From assembly GCF_014656395.1 (NCBI RefSeq), contig NZ_BNCI01000001.1, positions 1,337,893-1,401,892 on the forward strand: a DNA stretch of 64,000 nucleotides, in the 5' to 3' direction. Of the stretch, positions 60,795-64,000 are shown piece by piece. The translations under genes were made by a program, and so were the position numbers. How positions within the stretch are numbered: position 1 is the stretch's first letter; every line of letters starts with the position of its first letter. The stretch is from Kordiimonas sediminis (lineage in GTDB: Bacteria; Pseudomonadota; Alphaproteobacteria; Sphingomonadales; Kordiimonadaceae). The notes under the pieces were generated by a model. That model was not told the origin of the DNA and made no database searches. It saw nothing but the letters and a program-made list of their open reading frames with translations.

Positions 60795-62705
60795 ATGGCC
60801 ACCTGGACAATCAAGGATTCAAATGACTTGTACCGTATCTCGCAGTGGGGTGATGGCTATTATGGGATCAGTGATGCAGGCTTGTTGACAGTCTATCCCA
60901 AAAGGGAAAACCAGTCTGTTCGCATCCCTATAGGGGAAGTCGTTGAAGAACTTCGGGAAAAGAATATCCAATTCCCGGTCGTGATCCGTTTTCTGGATGT
61001 ACTGTGTAGTCGGGTGCAGCGACTGAACCGCGCCTTTGGGGATGCAATTGCTGACCAGAATTACGGTGGTGCTTACAGAGGCGTTTACCCGATTAAGGTG
61101 AACCAGATGCGCGAAGTCGTTGACGAGATTGTCAGCGCGGGTGAGCCTTATCACTACGGGTTGGAGGCAGGATCGAAACCTGAATTGATGGCGGTTCTTT
61201 CCTGTGACCTGAGCGCAGAGGCGCTGACCATTTGTAATGGCTATAAGGATGAGGAATTTCTAAGGCTAGCCTTGCTTGGCCGGAAGTTTGGCCGCAAAGT
61301 CATCGTCGTGGTTGAGAAATTTTCCGAGATTAAACCGTTGTTGCGGCTGGCGCGGGAAATGGACTGCAAACCCATGATAGGGATGCGCGTTAAAATGCGG
61401 GTCAAAACCGGTGGTAGGTGGAGCGCGTCCAGCGGAGAACGGGCCAAGTTCGGGTTAAGCGTATCCGAAATGCTGCAGGCCATTGATCTGATCCGGTCCG
61501 AAGGGTTTGGCGACTGTATTGATCTTTTGCATTTCCATGTCGGCAGTCAGTTGTCTGATCTTAGGTATATCCAGGAAGCAGTTGAAGAAGCTGCGCGCAT
61601 CTATGCACGCCTTATCAAACGTGACGTTCCCCTGAAATACCTGGATATCGGAGGGGGGCTAGCTGTTGATTATGACGGTAGCGGAACAAATGCGTCCTCA
61701 TCAATGAACTATTCGCTGGAAGACTATGCCTCTACTGTCGTGGGTATCGTTAAACAGGTGTGCGAGCTGGAGCATGTCGAAGACCCTAATCTGGTCAGTG
61801 AAAGTGGCCGGGCCATGGTGGCGCACCATTCCTGCGTTATCATGGAGGTGATAGGCGAGATATCGACACAGGCCCGTCTGAAAGAAACCAATATTGCCGC
61901 TGATGCGCATTATCTGGTGCGGAACATGCTGGATGTTTACGAGGACCTGGACCGGGATAGTAATTTCGCCGAGGCATACGGTAATGCTGCCAAACTTCTG
62001 GAAGATGTGTTGGCGGCCTTTAAGTTGGGCGTTGTTGGACTGGATCAGGTTGCAGATGCAGAAACGCTATACTGGAAAATTCTCAAGAAAGTGCATTCAA
62101 ACCTGCTGCAGGAGGATGGCCCGGCGGATTTGCTCAGTGAGCTTGGTGATTTACTGTCGTCGCAGTATCTGTGCAATTTCTCACTGTTTCAGTCGGCGGC
62201 AGATAGCTGGGCGATTGATCAGGTCTTACCCATCGCTCCGCTTGCACGACTTGGCGAGGAACCAACGAACGATTGTACGCTGGTTGACATCACCTGTGAC
62301 AGCGACGGGAAAATCAGCAATTTCATCGGTGATGGGGGGCAGGCAACAACCTTGCCGCTGCATACTCTGGGGGGCAGCGAACCCTATTATATCGGCCTCT
62401 TTATGACAGGCGCGTATCAGGATGTTATGGGCGACATGCATAATCTCTTTGGGCGCCTAAGCGAAGCCCATGTTTTCTGCGATGAAGACGACCCGACAGA
62501 TTTTTATATCGAGGAATATATCCGTGGGTCCAGTTCTGCGCAGGTATTGCAGTCCATGCAGTATAATCCGGATTCAATGGCCCAGTTTGTGAAAAAGAAA
62601 ATTGATGCCGAGGTTAAACGAGGTACGATCAAGGCTAGGGACGGGGTCGGCTTGGTGGACTTCTATGAGGATTGTTTGCGCGGTGATACCTACCTGAAGC
62701 CGTAA
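60795..62705 (+). CDS. speA: Biosynthetic arginine decarboxylase
   Basis: 636 residues, close to the E. coli enzyme of 658. It converts arginine to agmatine. PLP-dependent alanine racemase-type barrel with the cofactor Lys101 in YPIKVNQ, FHVGSQL, LDIGGGLAVDYDG, and the C-terminal beta domain with LHTLGGSEPYYIGLFMTGAYQDVMGDMHNLFG. With the divergent speB it forms a two-step arginine to putrescine route. It follows AATAGGGAC. No clear terminator was found after it. Confidence 0.96.
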   Translation: MATWTIKDSNDLYRISQWGDGYYGISDAGLLTVYPKRENQSVRIPIGEVVEELREKNIQFPVVIRFLDVLCSRVQRLNRAFGDAIADQNYGGAYRGVYPIKVNQMREVVDEIVSAGEPYHYGLEAGSKPELMAVLSCDLSAEALTICNGYKDEEFLRLALLGRKFGRKVIVVVEKFSEIKPLLRLAREMDCKPMIGMRVKMRVKTGGRWSASSGERAKFGLSVSEMLQAIDLIRSEGFGDCIDLLHFHVGSQLSDLRYIQEAVEEAARIYARLIKRDVPLKYLDIGGGLAVDYDGSGTNASSSMNYSLEDYASTVVGIVKQVCELEHVEDPNLVSESGRAMVAHHSCVIMEVIGEISTQARLKETNIAADAHYLVRNMLDVYEDLDRDSNFAEAYGNAAKLLEDVLAAFKLGVVGLDQVADAETLYWKILKKVHSNLLQEDGPADLLSELGDLLSSQYLCNFSLFQSAADSWAIDQVLPIAPLARLGEEPTNDCTLVDITCDSDGKISNFIGDGGQATTLPLHTLGGSEPYYIGLFMTGAYQDVMGDMHNLFGRLSEAHVFCDEDDPTDFYIEEYIRGSSSAQVLQSMQYNPDSMAQFVKKKIDAEVKRGTIKARDGVGLVDFYEDCLRGDTYLKP

Positions 62706-62846
62706 AACATAGGTCAAGCGTCCTGCTTTTTACGCTGGTACGTTATGGAAGGCTGGCTTATAAAAGTAGCCTGCGAGTTGTGATATCAAAACTATTCATA
62801 AATTCGTTGAGCTGCTTTCTAAGGGGCATGTGGTAAGGATGGGGAT

Positions 62847-63746
62847 TTGACGGCATCTGGTAACAAATTAGGCTGGCTTGTGTGTTTTTTAATGCTACTG
62901 GGCATACTGAGCGCACTTTCTTTGTCGTTGCATGAAGATACGGCTGACCTGACAACTGCCCCTGTTTTGGAGGAAGCTGTCGAGCCTTCCAGCGGTAAGG
63001 TGACAGTCTATGTTGAGGAAATATCCCGTGTTTTTCTCGAAGATTTCAAAGACGCTGACACAATTGCTGCCTTTGAGAAACTGCAAACTTTCATGGACTG
63101 GTCAGGGCTTGCATATGACATCATGTTCGTGCCCTGGGGGCGTGCAGTATTACTGACTGAGAAAAACGACAGGGCACTTCTCTTTCAGTTACTGCGCACG
63201 GATGAGCGCGAAGATAAATATCACTGGATTTTGCCAATTTTTGGGGATGAACCCCTGTATTTATTTGGTCGCACAGGACTAGAGGTGACGTCAGGTATGC
63301 CATCACTGTCTGGATATTCAGCCGCATGCATTAAGGACAGTGTACAGTGCGATTTGTTGCTGGAACTGGGGTTTGATGCGGATAAAATTTTGGTTATGTC
63401 GTCCTCCACCCCAGCGGCGCTAGAGCAGTTATTGGTGCGGGGCCGCGTCGATTTCATCTTGGGCTTTCAGTACGGTGTGTGCATGAATTTGGAGGTAATC
63501 GACCATAGTATGTTGGATGTTGTTGCGTACAAACAGATAAAGCTGGCATCAGATTATCTGGCGGCACCTTTGCACATTGCGGAGGATATCTTGCAAAAAT
63601 TGCAAGAAACGCGACAGTCAGATTTGCCTCTTTTACTATCAAAAGCAGATAGAGAGCAGGCCAGCTTAGCGAAAAAATCAGCAGGAGTTCTTGGTAATGA
63701 CGGCTGTGCAATCCGTTTTTCTAACAGGGTATGGGATGGAAGTTAG
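62847..63746 (+). CDS. Second orphan periplasmic binding-protein-like protein
   Basis: 299 residues from a TTG (AAGGATGGGGA upstream; no in-frame ATG in place). N-terminal hydrophobic segment (LGWLVCFLMLLGILSALSLSL) acts as a signal peptide or anchor. The rest resembles a type II binding protein: SGLAYDIMFVPWGRAVLLTEKNDRALLF parallels the WGRA stretch of the protein at 55136, and IKDSVQCDLLLELGFDADKI and GRVDFILGFQYG follow. No transporter genes are adjacent. The remote likeness is clear only around WGRA. Confidence 0.62.
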   Translation: MTASGNKLGWLVCFLMLLGILSALSLSLHEDTADLTTAPVLEEAVEPSSGKVTVYVEEISRVFLEDFKDADTIAAFEKLQTFMDWSGLAYDIMFVPWGRAVLLTEKNDRALLFQLLRTDEREDKYHWILPIFGDEPLYLFGRTGLEVTSGMPSLSGYSAACIKDSVQCDLLLELGFDADKILVMSSSTPAALEQLLVRGRVDFILGFQYGVCMNLEVIDHSMLDVVAYKQIKLASDYLAAPLHIAEDILQKLQETRQSDLPLLLSKADREQASLAKKSAGVLGNDGCAIRFSNRVWDGS

Positions 63747-63897
63747 AAGCAAAAAATTAACTTGTTTAAATTATACCTAAATCTGTTAGAGTTTTTAGGC
63801 GTAGGAGCACGATAGGTATTGGCTGGGGGTCTTGAGTAGGGTTTGCCTGTTTCTGGGGAACGGGAAAACTTGTAACCAAGGAAAGTTATTCAGTATC

Positions 63898-64000
63898 GTG
63901 TTGAAACGTTTTGTTTGTATATTTTCCCTGATGTTAGTTGTCAGCTTTTCCCCAAGCTCTGCGCTAACGCAAGCTTCCGCAGAATTAACGACCTCACCAG
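63898..64000 (+). CDS. Start of a secreted protein, cut by the window edge
   Basis: From GTG 63898 (or TTG 63901) the frame stays open to the end of the window: MLKRFVCIFSLMLVVSFS, then SSALTQAS, a typical signal peptide. AAGGAAAG lies about 13 bases upstream. Only 34 residues are visible, so no family can be named. It follows the orphan binding-protein gene in the same direction. Confidence 0.5.
   Translation, partial: MLKRFVCIFSLMLVVSFSPSSALTQASAELTTSP

Overview
The window reads as a chromosomal segment of an alphaproteobacterium, probably marine and free-living. The order carA, a GatB/YqeY gene, dnaG, rpoD, with carB and greA on the other side, is typical of that class. So are the DUF2336 and PAS_5-type proteins, the Oar-like TonB receptor and the PEP-CTERM protein with a Trp-Leu-Met-Met sorting signal. 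A member of the Kordiimonadales or a related order is possible, but this is an inference and cannot be settled from the sequence alone. There is no plasmid, prophage or CRISPR array.

Layout. 1-11.4 kb: a 2-Cys peroxiredoxin cut by the window edge, a DUF2336/PAS protein, an Lrp/AsnC regulator, a pyrimidine salvage cluster (nupC-cdd diverging from upp-tdk), a PhoD-like phosphatase and a large Oar-like TonB-dependent receptor. 11.4-24.5 kb: housekeeping block with greA, carB, carA, a YqeY protein, a PEP-CTERM secreted protein, dnaG, rpoD, a retropepsin-like protease, a PAS_5 protein, a PspB-like small membrane protein and a CAU-anticodon tRNA. 24.8-35.9 kb: an eight-gene minus-strand operon. It encodes a Tat-signal TldD, TldE, a Tat-signal DUF4159 protein, MoxR, DUF58, a BatA-like protein and two more large membrane proteins. 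36.1-41.3 kb: a LysR regulator, a secreted NTF2-like protein, an iron-sulfur photolyase and a membrane-anchored AraC regulator.

41.4-45.8 kb holds an unusual secreted-protein cassette. Two homologous YD-repeat-like proteins flank a PDZ-alpha/beta-hydrolase, followed by a small secreted ORF that looks frameshifted. 45.8-55 kb: an IMPACT-domain protein, a DUF6544-like protein and two tandem giant DUF4347/RTX paralogues, each with its own terminator. 55-64 kb: an orphan periplasmic binding protein, a small membrane protein, an IorAB-type molybdenum hydroxylase, divergent speB and speA (arginine to agmatine to putrescine), a second orphan binding protein and the start of another secreted protein.

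The two best candidates for an undescribed system are the exported TldD/TldE plus MoxR/BatA operon and the YD-like/hydrolase cassette. The first couples a predicted Tat-exported metallopeptidase to a MoxR-vWA type chaperone module. The second is a self-contained secreted set next to a membrane-embedded AraC regulator.
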